Assembly: GCF_002896855.1 (NCBI RefSeq)
Contig: NZ_CP021850.1
Span: forward strand, 1,637,665 to 1,701,664
Reading direction: 5' to 3'
Length of the DNA stretch: 64,000 bases
Source of the DNA: Clostridium thermosuccinogenes
GTDB taxonomy: Bacteria; Bacillota; Clostridia; Acetivibrionales; DSM-5807
The notes beneath the pieces were generated by a model. The model saw nothing but the letters and a program-made list of their open reading frames with translations. It was not told the origin of the DNA and ran no database searches. Both the position numbers and the translations under genes were made by a program. Positions 17,938 through 26,900 of this stretch are shown here, piece by piece. Within the stretch, counting starts at the first letter, position 1. Each line of letters begins with the position of its first letter.

Positions 17938-19140
17938 GTGTTGAAAAAAATTATAATATATAGTCTGCTTTTTGCTATTATTTTTACAATGCCTATAGCA
18001 TCAACTGTTCTGGCCGGAGCCGACAGTGATGTCGAAGTATTTACGCAAACCTCGGGTAGTGGAAATGCTCTGAACTTAAAGGCTAAAGGAGCAATATTGA
18101 TAGACGGTACTACGGGAACAGTCCTTTTTGAGCATAACAGCCGTGAAAGGCTGCCCATGGCCAGCGTTACAAAGATAATGACTATGCTTTTGACCATGGA
18201 GGCGATAGACACAGGACGGATAAGCTATGATGATATGATTCCGGCATCCCCGCATGCCATTTCGATTGGTACGACCCAGCTATGGTTGAAGGAAGGCGAG
18301 GAGTTTTCAGTAAGGGATATGCTAAAGGCTGTTACTATCCGTTCGGCTAACGACGCTGCAATTATGCTTGCTGAGAAGATTGCCGGAAGCGAGGAGGCCT
18401 TTGTTGCCAAGATGAATGAAAAGGCAGCCGAGCTTGGAATGAAGGATACCAAGTTTATGGACTGCAGCGGTCTCACTGATGAAGGCCAGTACAGCACTGC
18501 CTATGATATTGCCATAATGTCACGGGAACTCCTGACCAAATACCCTGAAATAATTGAATATACTACCAAATGGCATGATACCATAAGGGACGGCAAGACA
18601 TCTCTGGACAACACCAACAAACTGATTAGGAGTTATGACGGTATAATCGGCCTTAAAACCGGTTACACGGAAGCTGCAGGCTATAACCTTTCTGCTGCGG
18701 CTAAAAGGAACAACCTTATGCTCATATCGGTGGTTCTTGGCGAACCGGATTCCAACACAAGGTTTAGGGAGTCGGCAAAACTCCTGGATTATGGTTTCGC
18801 CAATTATGAATTGGCAGATGTGAACAAAAAGGGTGAAGAGCTTTTGACGATCGAAGTAAAAAAAGGTTTATCAAAAAATGTAGTGGGTGTGTTAAAAAGC
18901 GATGTTCAGCTCTTGCTTCCAAAAGGGTATAAGGGCAAAATCGAGCGAAAAGTGAGAGCCGTCGAAGAACTGGTTGCACCGGTTGCCGAAGGCCAGAAAA
19001 TTGGAGAGGCAGTATATCTGATGGACGGAAAAGAAATCAACAAAGCAGATATAGTTGCTCAGTACGGTGTTGAGAAAACAACCTTCACCAGACTGCTGAT
19101 AAAAATGCTGTCCATGTGGTTTTGCATAGGAAGAAGATAA
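17938..19140 (+). CDS. dacF: D-alanyl-D-alanine carboxypeptidase (DacF-like)
   Basis: 400 residues from GTG 17938, 7 bases after GGAGG; the upstream ATG has no site. Signal peptide to about Ala26. S11-family motifs: Ser76-x-x-Lys79 (nucleophile), Ser136-Ala-Asn138, and Lys240-Thr-Gly242. A C-terminal PBP5-like beta domain and a final amphipathic segment for membrane anchoring follow. It trims the terminal D-Ala from stem peptides. Position after deoB matches dacF of Bacillus, a forespore gene that sets cortex cross-linking, but the spoIIA operon that follows it there is absent. Confidence 0.88.
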   Translation: MLKKIIIYSLLFAIIFTMPIASTVLAGADSDVEVFTQTSGSGNALNLKAKGAILIDGTTGTVLFEHNSRERLPMASVTKIMTMLLTMEAIDTGRISYDDMIPASPHAISIGTTQLWLKEGEEFSVRDMLKAVTIRSANDAAIMLAEKIAGSEEAFVAKMNEKAAELGMKDTKFMDCSGLTDEGQYSTAYDIAIMSRELLTKYPEIIEYTTKWHDTIRDGKTSLDNTNKLIRSYDGIIGLKTGYTEAAGYNLSAAAKRNNLMLISVVLGEPDSNTRFRESAKLLDYGFANYELADVNKKGEELLTIEVKKGLSKNVVGVLKSDVQLLLPKGYKGKIERKVRAVEELVAPVAEGQKIGEAVYLMDGKEINKADIVAQYGVEKTTFTRLLIKMLSMWFCIGRR

Positions 19141-19152
19141 TATCAGGTATAG

Positions 19153-19803
19153 TCATATAAACATAGGCATATTGAGCAGCCTCATAAGAGCACTGAATAT
19201 AAATCTGATGGGAGGCCTGATGATAAATGAAACAATTGGAGTTATGACTATGATGATCAGTATTATCGTGCTATACTGCTGCAAAATGTAAATTATCTTG
19301 TACCTTCTTGGCGGAATGATTTCAGCCAGAATATGAAAACCGTCAAGGGGTGGGATGGGCAGAAGATTAAACAGGAACAGGACAAGGTTTATATTGATGG
19401 TGTAGAGAAACATGCTTGCCACAGTGCCGAACAACGTAACACTCATGGATGTTTTTTCACCATATACGACAAGAATTTTTAGAAAAACAGCGAATACCGC
19501 AGCAAGAAACAGGTTCATTGCCGGTCCTGCGGCGGATACTATAACTTTGTCGCGTCTTGGATTTTTATAGTACCTGGAATCCACAGACACCGGTCTTGCC
19601 CAGCCAAAGCCGGCAAATATCAATAGCATGAAACCTATGAAGTCTATATGGGGAAGAGGATTCAGTGTAAGCCTTCCCTGGGCCCTGGGTGTAGGGTCTC
19701 CCAATCGATCGGAAGCAAGCGCATGGGCAAATTCGTGGAAAGAAAGAGCCAACAAAATGCCCGGCAATGTTAACAGAATTCTCTCAATATCAAAATCAAA
19801 CAT
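19153..19803 (-). CDS. Site-2-protease-type membrane metalloprotease (M50)
   Basis: 216 residues; the ATG at 19803 lies 6 bases after GGGAG, the ATG at 19809 overlaps it. Zinc motif H-E-F-A-H near residues 23-27, and the second half-site N-L-L-P-I-P-P-L-D-G near 160. About five membrane segments. It belongs to the short YwhC-like M50B group that cuts proteins within the membrane; the substrate is unknown. It converges with the carboxypeptidase gene with only 12 bases between the stops. Confidence 0.88.
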   Translation of the reverse strand: MFDFDIERILLTLPGILLALSFHEFAHALASDRLGDPTPRAQGRLTLNPLPHIDFIGFMLLIFAGFGWARPVSVDSRYYKNPRRDKVIVSAAGPAMNLFLAAVFAVFLKILVVYGEKTSMSVTLFGTVASMFLYTININLVLFLFNLLPIPPLDGFHILAEIIPPRRYKIIYILQQYSTIILIIIVITPIVSFIIRPPIRFIFSALMRLLNMPMFI

Positions 19804-20001
19804 AAGCATCTCCCGAAACTTTTATATAATTTTTATTCAACTTTTCAACAAATATTAATAAAAGTTTAGCAGACAAGCCTCTCATTGTCCAGGGGTTAGC
19901 CGCCGGAATATCCATATTGTAAAATTGCTCAACCATATGCTATTATATAGTAATAGTGGTTTTTGGGAACTTTATGGGTATTTATTGAGATTGGTGGTTT
20001 T

Positions 20002-20754
20002 ATGGAGAGTGCTCTCACAAAGGCGTGTAAAATTAAAATACAGAATTTTGAAGGACCTTTTGATTTGCTGTTCCACCTGATTGAAAAGAATCAGGTAAGC
20101 ATATATGATATACCTATCAATGAGATAACTGATCAGTACATGGATTACTTGTTTGCCATGCAGGAATTTGATATGGAGATTGCCAGTGAATTTCTGGTAA
20201 TGGCAGCCACTTTGCTCCACATCAAATCGAGAATGCTATTACCCGAAAAGAAAGTCCAAAAAGAGGAAGAAGAGGTTGATCCCAGGGAAGAGCTGGTACT
20301 CAAACTTGTCGAATACAAAAAGTATAAAGAGTTTTCCAAGACCCTTAAGGAGAGGGAGGAATACTGGGACAAAGCTTTCTACAAGCTGCCCGAAGTATAT
20401 GATTTCAAATGGGAACCGGAGCCACTGGAGTTGTCTCCCGACGAGCTAAAGCGGATTTACGGGGAAATTCTCAGCAGAAATAAAAAAAGATTTAACAATA
20501 CGGAAGTTAAAATGGCTCAGATTATGCAGGGTGAAAAAGTTTCGCTGAAAAGCAAAATGAAAGAAGTGATCCGAAGCCTATTAAACAGGGCGGTCGTAGC
20601 TTTTACCGATCTGTTTTCGCCCAGAAGAAAATCAAAGGCAGAGGTGGTCACCGGCTTTATGGCCATATTGGAGCTGTCTAAGCTGAAAAAGGTCAGGTTG
20701 GAGCAAAAGAAGCAATTTGACGAGATTCTCATTTACAAAACTACAGACAACTGA
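20002..20754 (+). CDS. scpA: Segregation and condensation protein A
   Basis: 250 residues from ATG 20002, five bases after GGTGG; a longer reading from 19963 lacks a ribosome site. ScpA is the kleisin of the bacterial SMC condensin and bridges the SMC heads. The N-terminal F-E-G-P-F-D-L-L-F-H-L-I motif is diagnostic, and the C-terminal winged-helix region (about 200-245) binds SMC. scpB follows 47 bases downstream. The operon partner and order are the usual ones in Firmicutes. Confidence 0.95.
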   Translation: MESALTKACKIKIQNFEGPFDLLFHLIEKNQVSIYDIPINEITDQYMDYLFAMQEFDMEIASEFLVMAATLLHIKSRMLLPEKKVQKEEEEVDPREELVLKLVEYKKYKEFSKTLKEREEYWDKAFYKLPEVYDFKWEPEPLELSPDELKRIYGEILSRNKKRFNNTEVKMAQIMQGEKVSLKSKMKEVIRSLLNRAVVAFTDLFSPRRKSKAEVVTGFMAILELSKLKKVRLEQKKQFDEILIYKTTDN

Positions 20755-20801
20755 AAAACAGTTCAGCAGAAAAGCAGAATTAATGCAGCGGAGTGAAGAA
20801 A

Positions 20802-21446
20802 ATGGATATGGAGATGGATATAAGGGAAATAGAGTCAGTGGTGGAAGGCTTGCTCTTTGCGGCAGGGGACCCGCTTCCCCTGGAGAAGATAGCCGATATA
20901 ACCGGCGTGGACAGGAAAACTACAAAACTGATTTTAAGCAATATGATGATAAATTATCAGAATTCCAGGCGAGGCATAATCATCAGGGAAATTAACGGCA
21001 GTTACCAGTTATGCACAAGGCCTGAGCACCATGATTACATAAAGAAGCTGTTTGAACCGAGACAGAAGCAGGGATTATCCCAGGCAGCTTTTGAAACTCT
21101 GGCGATAATCGCATACAATTCACCCATCACCCGGGCGGGAATTGAGAATATAAGAGGGGTAAATTCCGACAGCGCAATAGCCAAGCTTATTGAAAGAAAT
21201 CTTATAAGGGAAGCCGGAAGGATGGACAGCCCGGGAAAGCCGGTGCTATACGAGACAACCGATGAGTTTCTGAGGTGTTTTGGTTTCCGATCCTTGGCCG
21301 ATCTGCCCCGGACGGAAATGAATGAGCTTGAGTCGGTGCCGCCGGCACAGGAAAGCTCTTCCCGAGAAAATCCTACCGGGGATAATACTCATGATGAAAG
21401 CGCCTCTAATGAAATTTCTTCTGAAGGCAATCCACCTAAAGAGTGA
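20802..21446 (+). CDS. scpB: Segregation and condensation protein B
   Basis: 214 residues from ATG 20802; an in-frame GTG at 20793 overlaps the GGAG site. Two winged-helix domains: the first begins E-S-V-V-E-G-L-L-F-A-A-G-D, the second contains L-A-I-I-A-Y-N-S-P-I-T-R. ScpB dimers bind ScpA and stabilise the SMC complex on the chromosome. Residues after about 180 form an acidic, Ser/Asn/Glu-rich tail that is not part of the fold and is longer than in many homologues. Confidence 0.95.
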   Translation: MDMEMDIREIESVVEGLLFAAGDPLPLEKIADITGVDRKTTKLILSNMMINYQNSRRGIIIREINGSYQLCTRPEHHDYIKKLFEPRQKQGLSQAAFETLAIIAYNSPITRAGIENIRGVNSDSAIAKLIERNLIREAGRMDSPGKPVLYETTDEFLRCFGFRSLADLPRTEMNELESVPPAQESSSRENPTGDNTHDESASNEISSEGNPPKE

Positions 21447-21500
21447 TTCTTTTATTTGGGCTCTGTTTTAAGATAATGTTGATATTTTTCTATTAATTTA

Positions 21501-21530
21501 AAAGACCAGTAAAATTACTGGTCTTTAACA
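21501..21530 (+). terminator. Terminator of scpAB
   Basis: AAAGACCAGTAA pairs with TTACTGGTCTTT around two bases. The stem is 12 bp and symmetric, with A and T tracts at its foot, so it could also work leftward for the small minus-strand frame beside it. Confidence 0.75.
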
Positions 21531-21574
21531 CGTAATTATTTAATATTTCTAATTAGGTAATTAAAAATATCAAT

Positions 21575-21745
21575 CTATTTTCTTCTGTAATCATAAATTT
21601 CACTTTTTACATTTAATTCTACACCGTTTATTATTACAATTTCATCATTTATCCATTCAATTTCTGCTTTTTCACAATGATATTGCCAGTAAATATTTTT
21701 GGTTTTACCGTTTTTATTATATATTAATTTTGTATTAAAATTCAT
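21575..21745 (-). pseudogene. Fragment resembling the C-terminus of DUF5412 proteins
   Basis: A 56-codon minus-strand frame begins at ATG 21745. The peptide contains N-I-Y-W-Q-Y, E-I-E-W-I-N-D-E-I-V-I-I-N-G and ends E-I-Y-D-Y-R-R-K. This pattern of Tyr-Trp, Glu-Trp-Ile, Ile-Asn-Gly and a final Tyr-Asp-x-Arg is what I recall from the last third of DUF5412 membrane-anchored proteins. The N-terminal anchor is missing; an in-frame TAA lies 7 codons upstream of the ATG. AAAGG lies about 12 bases before the ATG, so it may still be translated. It is very AT-rich compared with its neighbours. The rest of 21447-21888 shows only the terminator. Confidence 0.45.
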
Positions 21746-21888
21746 GATCAAACAGAACCTTTAATAAAAAAACATCTAGGGGAAGCCCTACTGATAAAAA
21801 TAAGATTCTTAAGATTATTTCTTAAATTTCCGGAACTTCTGTGTAATATTTGATTAACAAGGAAAAAATAACTAGATGAGGTGGAAGG

Positions 21889-22578
21889 ATGCTTTATTTA
21901 GTTATTTTTTTTGTTGTCGCCTTGTTATTATTGGTGCTGTTTGTTACAAAACTCAATGTCATTGTTGATTATAAGCTGAGCGGCAAGGATGACTGGGGAA
22001 CGGTTACCTTTTCCGCATTCGGAGGGCTGCTTAAGTATAATATAAAGCTGCCTGTAAGAAAAAGGAAGGATGCCGGGGACAGCATCGAAAAAAAGGGCCG
22101 GGAAGGCGCTCCGCGGGACAAATTGAATAATATAAAAGAAGTGTATAAATCGATTGCTGAGATCAGAAAATATCTCGGCAAGAAAATAATACTGGACATG
22201 CTCCGGCTGAAAGTCCATATAGGTACGGGCGATGCATGTGAAACAGGTATCTTAAGCGGATTTGCATGGACAATATTAGGAACGGCCGTCTCATATGTCA
22301 TAAACTCCTTCAGGCTATCTAAAGCTTTTAATACGGATATAGCAGTAAACCCCTATTTTGTGGAAAAAAAGTTTATTATTGAATTATATTGCATATTTGA
22401 TATCAAATTTGTCCATATTATAGTAGTAGCTTTAAAATATAAAATCTCCAAAAAGAAAAAGCAGAAAAAAGCTAAAAATAAAAATAAAATGACAAATAAA
22501 GGTGGTATGAACAATGTCTCAGCATCCAATAGAAGGTCTGATGAAAACGGCTATGGAAAGCATAAAGGAAATGGTTGA
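21889..22578 (+). CDS. ytfI: DUF2953 membrane protein (YtfI-like)
   Basis: 229 residues. One N-terminal membrane helix, then T-K-L-N-V-I-V-D-Y and a beta-rich body, a G-T-G-D-A motif typical of DUF2953 near residue 118, a second hydrophobic stretch, and a Lys-rich C-terminus. In Bacillus subtilis ytfI and ytfJ are adjacent sporulation genes, and the next gene here is ytfJ, overlapping by 65 bases. GAGGTGG precedes the ATG. Its biochemical role is unknown. Confidence 0.85.
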   Translation: MLYLVIFFVVALLLLVLFVTKLNVIVDYKLSGKDDWGTVTFSAFGGLLKYNIKLPVRKRKDAGDSIEKKGREGAPRDKLNNIKEVYKSIAEIRKYLGKKIILDMLRLKVHIGTGDACETGILSGFAWTILGTAVSYVINSFRLSKAFNTDIAVNPYFVEKKFIIELYCIFDIKFVHIIVVALKYKISKKKKQKKAKNKNKMTNKGGMNNVSASNRRSDENGYGKHKGNG

Positions 22579-23005
22579 CGTCAATACTATAGTGGGCGAT
22601 GCCGTGCAAACGCCGGATGGTACAGTTATAATACCCATCTCAAGGGTGACTTTCGGCTTTGCGTCCGGAGGCGGGGAGTATAAAGCCGCAATGAGGGTTG
22701 ATGATGATAATGGTGATGAAGAAGAGGAAGGCTCATCCCAAAGCAGGACAAACAGCAAATTTCCTTTCGCAGGAGGTAGTGGCGCCGGTGTCAGCATAAA
22801 CCCTGTGGCATTCATGGTGGTAGGGCAGAATCAGATAAAGCTGCTGCCTGTAAATACCAATTATACGGTTGAAAAGGTGATAGATCTGGTGCCGGAGCTC
22901 ATGAAAAAGGCAAATGAAACGTTCAGAAAAAAGATCACAGTCAAAAAAGAGATAAAAACCGGCGATAAAAACGGAAAAGTTGTAGAAGAAGTAGAAAATG
23001 AGTGA
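22514..23005 (+). CDS. ytfJ: GerW family sporulation protein YtfJ
   Basis: 163 residues, starting with H-P-I-E-G-L-M-K-T-A-M-E-S-I-K and containing V-G-D-A-V-Q-T-P-D-G-T-V-I-I-P-I-S-R-V, the hallmark of YtfJ/GerW. A Gly-rich stretch near residues 75-95 and V-A-F-M-V are typical. Homologues are spore proteins needed for normal germination. The C-terminus is an added Lys/Glu-rich segment. AAAGGTGG lies 9 bases before the ATG, inside the end of ytfI, so the pair is translationally linked. Confidence 0.93.
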   Translation: MSQHPIEGLMKTAMESIKEMVDVNTIVGDAVQTPDGTVIIPISRVTFGFASGGGEYKAAMRVDDDNGDEEEEGSSQSRTNSKFPFAGGSGAGVSINPVAFMVVGQNQIKLLPVNTNYTVEKVIDLVPELMKKANETFRKKITVKKEIKTGDKNGKVVEEVENE

Positions 23006-23184
23006 GTGGGATGTGAAAGCACCCACTTTTTGTATATAATATTGTCTGGAATATATATTAGCTGGAAAATATCCAAAAATCACTAATGGCAGAATCAAAG
23101 ATATCTGTTATCTGCGACTGTGCTTAAGGAGCGCAGGACTATGCGGTGTACTTTGGATGCTTATATCATGGATGGGTGGGTTGA

Positions 23185-23892
23185 ATGGATAAAATGAGAT
23201 TGCAGAAATATATTGCCGAATGTGGGGTCGCTTCCAGAAGAAAGTCGGAGGAGCTGATAAAACAGGGGAGAGTTAAGGTTAACGGAATTCCAGTATCGGA
23301 AATGGGAGTTAAGGTTTCGGATGAGGACGTTGTAGAAGTGGATGGCAGGAGGATAAGCCTCGAGCAAAAAAAAGTATACATAATGCTCAACAAGCCTGTG
23401 GGATATATTTCATCGGTCCGGGACCAATTTTCCAGAAACACGGTGGTGGACCTTATAAAAGGTGTAAAGGAGAGAATATATCCTGTAGGAAGGCTGGATT
23501 ATGACACATCGGGCCTTTTGCTCCTGACCAACGACGGCGATTTTGCCTTCAGACTAACCCATCCCAAGCATGAAATGAAAAAGACGTATATAGCCGAGGT
23601 GGAAGGCGTACCCGACAGCAATGACATAGAGAGCTTTCAAAATGGACTTAGAATAGAGGATTATGTCACTTCACCGGCAGAGCTGACTGTTCTGGAAAAG
23701 AAGAAGAGCTCTTCCATGGTGAAGGTGGTTATTCATGAGGGAAAAAACAGGCAAGTCAGAAAAATGTGCGATGCAATTGGCCATCCGGTGATAAGCTTAA
23801 AAAGGATTGCTATAGGAGACTTATACTTGAAAGGCCTGCCCGAAGGACAATGGAGGTATTTGAAGGAGGAGGAAATAAAAATGCTGGGCTGA
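23185..23892 (+). CDS. rluB: 23S rRNA pseudouridine synthase (RsuA/RluB family)
   Basis: 235 residues. An N-terminal S4 RNA-binding domain (L-Q-K-Y-I-A-E-C-G-V-A-S-R-R-K-S-E-E) is followed by the catalytic domain with G-R-L-D-Y-D-T-S-G-L-L, whose Asp in the R-L-D motif is the nucleophile. R-Q-V-R-K-M near 190 completes the family pattern. In Firmicutes rluB lies close to scpAB and ytfJ/spmAB genes, as here. The stop codon lies inside the terminator stem. Confidence 0.92.
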   Translation: MDKMRLQKYIAECGVASRRKSEELIKQGRVKVNGIPVSEMGVKVSDEDVVEVDGRRISLEQKKVYIMLNKPVGYISSVRDQFSRNTVVDLIKGVKERIYPVGRLDYDTSGLLLLTNDGDFAFRLTHPKHEMKKTYIAEVEGVPDSNDIESFQNGLRIEDYVTSPAELTVLEKKKSSSMVKVVIHEGKNRQVRKMCDAIGHPVISLKRIAIGDLYLKGLPEGQWRYLKEEEIKMLG

Positions 23893-23906
23893 TCAGCCCA
23901 GCATTT
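23877..23906. terminator. Palindromic terminator spanning the rluB stop
   Basis: A 30-base perfect palindrome: AAAATGCTGGGCTGA followed by its complement. The rluB stop TGA (23890-23892) sits at the centre. T and A tracts at both feet allow termination in both directions. Confidence 0.85.
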
Positions 23907-24000
23907 TAGTATCTGCAATTTCAGCGTTTCTAAGGTAATAACCGGATTGAGGCTCAATTGAAGCATAAAAATTCGCTTATTACTAAAAGCTGTGCCTATT

Positions 24001-24498
24001 TTAGAAGCTGTACTCATACTTATAATACTCGTCTAAATTGGGTATGGGAGCATAATCAAAATTGCCTAGGTTGCTGAAAAAGTAAATGATAACTGTAACG
24101 TATAGTATTATAGCTATTATGGCAAAAATAATCTTGATAATAGTTGCAGCGCCGTTCAGTTTGAAAAATTTGTTCAAACTGTTGAAAGTATCTTCAACTC
24201 TCCTTAAATCATTGGTGGCAACATACATCTTCAACTGGTCAATTGCATTAAGCAGCCGTACCCCTGCTATTATCATGGGTACCCCATATACTGCCGTTAT
24301 TATTCCAAGGCAGGATAAGGAACCGAAAATGATGTCTATTATGGCTCTAAAGGTAGCCCAACCAATAAAACTCTTGAGAAAAGGCAAGTTTATGCTTGGT
24401 GGCTGTGGCTGATAGGATGAGTATGATTGACTCTGTTCAGGTTGAGTCGGATAAGGCTGCATCTCGCCTGGGTTAAATTGGCTGTTGTTTTCGTCCAT
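24001..24498 (-). CDS. DUF5362-like membrane protein
   Basis: 165 residues. A hydrophilic Pro/Gln/Ser/Tyr-rich N-terminal tail (about 1-40) precedes two long hydrophobic regions (about 55-85 and 115-145), with a charged amphipathic segment between them containing N-A-I-D-Q-L-K-M-Y and D-L-R-R-V-E-D-T. The tail plus this core is the layout of DUF5362 proteins. AGGAGG lies before the ATG. Function is unknown. Converges on rluB. Confidence 0.7.
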   Translation of the reverse strand: MDENNSQFNPGEMQPYPTQPEQSQSYSSYQPQPPSINLPFLKSFIGWATFRAIIDIIFGSLSCLGIITAVYGVPMIIAGVRLLNAIDQLKMYVATNDLRRVEDTFNSLNKFFKLNGAATIIKIIFAIIAIILYVTVIIYFFSNLGNFDYAPIPNLDEYYKYEYSF

Positions 24499-25001
24499 GA
24501 GGGAACCTCCTTTATTGTCACACGCAAATTCAAAGTCTCATATTTCCTTAAGTTCACAATCTGCAAATTTACCGATAGTTTGTAAACATTCTATCGATTA
24601 TGAATGGCAGGATTTATATGAAAATTAAGGAAAAATCAAAATCGTATTATATTTTATCATATATTTCGGCTGCAGTACACTGCCTGGCACAAGAACATAA
24701 TGCAAAACCAGCTTATCAGTTCTAACTTGTGTAAAATTGCAATACCAATTCAGATTTTCATATGGGGTATTAAGTTGCTATATAGCTTAAAAAACAGTTG
24801 CCAAAGCTTATGTACATAGATGAAATATTTTGACAAAAATTGCATTCCTAATTACAATAATATTGATGAATCGGGGTTTCAGCACTGGAGCAGCTGTTCT
24901 GAAAAAGCCGTATGTGACATCAAGCTTTGCTGAAATCCGGGAATATCGGTAGCGTAAATGCGTAAAATAAAGCCAAAAGGTAGGAATGTGCGGAGGTACA
25001 A
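24499..25001. other. 503-base divergent intergenic region
   Basis: It must hold the leftward promoter for the DUF5362 gene and the rightward promoter for speB. I see no clear boxes, repeats or RNA motif apart from the two ribosome sites at its ends. Confidence 0.3.
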
Positions 25002-25874
25002 ATGGGTTTAAAAGATGGTAGTTTTACTTTAACAACGAAATTCATGGCCAGCTGTGATAGCTATGAGGAAGCGTCAGTGGTCATGGTTGGTGTTCCGATG
25101 GATTTTACCTGCAGTTTCAGACCGGGGACCAGATTCGGGCCTCAGAAGATAAGAGAGGTGTCCATCGGCATCGAGGAATACAGCATATATATGGATAAAG
25201 ATCTCACAGATTTCAAGTACTTTGATTGCGGAGATCTTGACCTGCCTTTCGGAAATGTGGAAGGCAGCCTTGCCTTGATTGGGGATTCAGCCGGTGAGAT
25301 CATAAAGGACGGAAAATTTCCTTTGTTCATCGGAGGAGAGCACCTTATAAGCGTACCGGTGATAAGAAAAGTATATGAAAAATACGGTGACGATCTGATT
25401 GTTATTCAGTTTGACGCTCATGCCGACTTGCGGGAAGGGTATATAGGTTGCGCCAATTCCCATGCTTCGGCAGTCAGGCGTCTGACGGAATTTATGCCGG
25501 CGGGCAATATATATCAATTCGGGATACGTTCAGGAACCAGGGATGAATTTAAGTTTGCAAGGAAAAATACCCACCTGTATCCCTTTGAGGTGCTGGAACC
25601 TGTAAAAAAAGTCATGGATAATTTCCGGGACAAACCGATATATATAACATTGGATATTGATGTTGTGGATCCTGCATATGCCAATGGAACCGGAACTCCC
25701 GAACCTGGGGGGATAAGCTCAAAAGAACTGATACAGGCTGTGAATCTCCTTTGCTCCCTCAATATAGTAGGGTTTGATATAGTTGAGGTTTCACCGCCAT
25801 ATGATGCTTCAGACCGGACAGCTCTTCTTGCTGCCAAGATCATAAGAGATGTGATACTGTCGACGGATAAATAA
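25002..25874 (+). CDS. speB: Agmatinase / ureohydrolase
   Basis: 290 residues of the arginase/agmatinase fold. Manganese ligands sit in G-G-E-H (about residue 111), D-A-H-A-D-L-R (about 134) and D-I-D-V-V-D-P-A (about 215), with E-P-G-G after it. The first half has the F-R-P-G-T-R-F-G-P motif. Agmatinase splits agmatine to putrescine and urea; other ureohydrolases share the motifs, so the substrate is inferred. CGGAGG lies before the ATG. The methyltransferase gene follows after 24 bases. Confidence 0.88.
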   Translation: MGLKDGSFTLTTKFMASCDSYEEASVVMVGVPMDFTCSFRPGTRFGPQKIREVSIGIEEYSIYMDKDLTDFKYFDCGDLDLPFGNVEGSLALIGDSAGEIIKDGKFPLFIGGEHLISVPVIRKVYEKYGDDLIVIQFDAHADLREGYIGCANSHASAVRRLTEFMPAGNIYQFGIRSGTRDEFKFARKNTHLYPFEVLEPVKKVMDNFRDKPIYITLDIDVVDPAYANGTGTPEPGGISSKELIQAVNLLCSLNIVGFDIVEVSPPYDASDRTALLAAKIIRDVILSTDK

Positions 25875-25898
25875 GCAGCTGACGGATGGAGGATTTAA

Positions 25899-26477
25899 GT
25901 GAGGAACAAGGATGTTATAAAGAACTCTCTGGGGCAATCCCATGAAATTATTGAGAAAGTGGTAAAACCCGGTGATGTAGTGATAGATGCAACGGCAGGC
26001 AATGGATATGATACGGTTTTTTTAGCAAAGCTTGTGGGCGAAACAGGACGGGTATACTCTTTCGATATTCAGGAGCAGGCTATATTGAACACCAGAAAGA
26101 AGCTGGAGGATTTAGGACTGGCCGGCAGGGTGGTGCAGATAAAAGACGGGCACCAGAATATGGATTTGTATGTGAAAGAAAAGGTTAAGGCAGTCATGTT
26201 CAATCTTGGCTATCTTCCGGGAGGCGACCACAGCATCGGGACAAAGGCTGATACTACGATTGCTGCCATAAAAAAAGCTCTGCAGCTTATACAGGTCAAT
26301 GGCATAGTCACAGTTGTAGTATATTATGGGGGCGACAGCGGCTTTGATGAAAAAGAGGCTGTTATGGAGTTCATAAAAGGAATTGAATTCAGACAGTTTA
26401 ACGTTATGAAAACTGAGTTTGTAAACCAGCCTAACTGTCCTCCGATTTTAGTATGCATGGAAAAATTATTTGAATAA
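25899..26477 (+). CDS. mnmM: tRNA 5-aminomethyl-2-thiouridine methyltransferase-like (YtqB)
   Basis: 192 residues, class I SAM-dependent methyltransferase. The SAM motif I is V-I-D-A-T-A-G-N-G-Y-D-T, and F-N-L-G-Y-L-P-G-G-D-H is characteristic of YtqB. YtqB of Bacillus was identified as MnmM, which methylates the wobble base of tRNAs for Lys, Glu and Gln in Firmicutes lacking MnmC. The start is a GTG behind GGAGG. It is 24 bases after speB, probably in the same transcript. Confidence 0.85.
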   Translation: MRNKDVIKNSLGQSHEIIEKVVKPGDVVIDATAGNGYDTVFLAKLVGETGRVYSFDIQEQAILNTRKKLEDLGLAGRVVQIKDGHQNMDLYVKEKVKAVMFNLGYLPGGDHSIGTKADTTIAAIKKALQLIQVNGIVTVVVYYGGDSGFDEKEAVMEFIKGIEFRQFNVMKTEFVNQPNCPPILVCMEKLFE

Positions 26478-26900
26478 TTTGCCTGCAGATGGGTATGTAT
26501 ATTTTATCAAACATTATTCACATTTGCATGGCAAGAGGATGATGTATCAGAGCTTCAAAATTATGGTGGGAGAGAAGGGCAAGGATTATTAATATTTGCC
26601 AAAATATAATTGCAAAACAAGGAATAATTTTATAAAATAGTTATTGTTAAAATAATAGCAATAGCACAAATATTGATTAACCATTTTTTATGTAATATAA
26701 TATTTATTTAGTACCAGGTAATAACATCTTATAATAAAGACTTGTTTGACCGCATCACAAATTATACATAATGCAGCCTGCCGGAGAGGCAAGTTGCAGC
26801 CTTACATAGCGATGCTGTCATGGCAGGTTGGGATGATATATAAAACTGAACAAAAGTTTCCAAAGCATTATAAAATTATAGAATATGAGGTGGAAAGCAA
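26478..26900 (+). promoter_or_regulatory. Leader region of the carboxyltransferase operon with a possible RNA structure
   Basis: 423 bases without a gene. At 26775-26829 AGCCTGCC pairs with GGCAGGTT (one G-U), enclosing smaller pairings such as GCAA/TTGC. It is not a riboswitch class I recognise. No terminator stem with a T tract is visible before the gene. A TATAAT at 26730-26735 could serve as a minus-10 but lacks a good minus-35. Confidence 0.35.
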
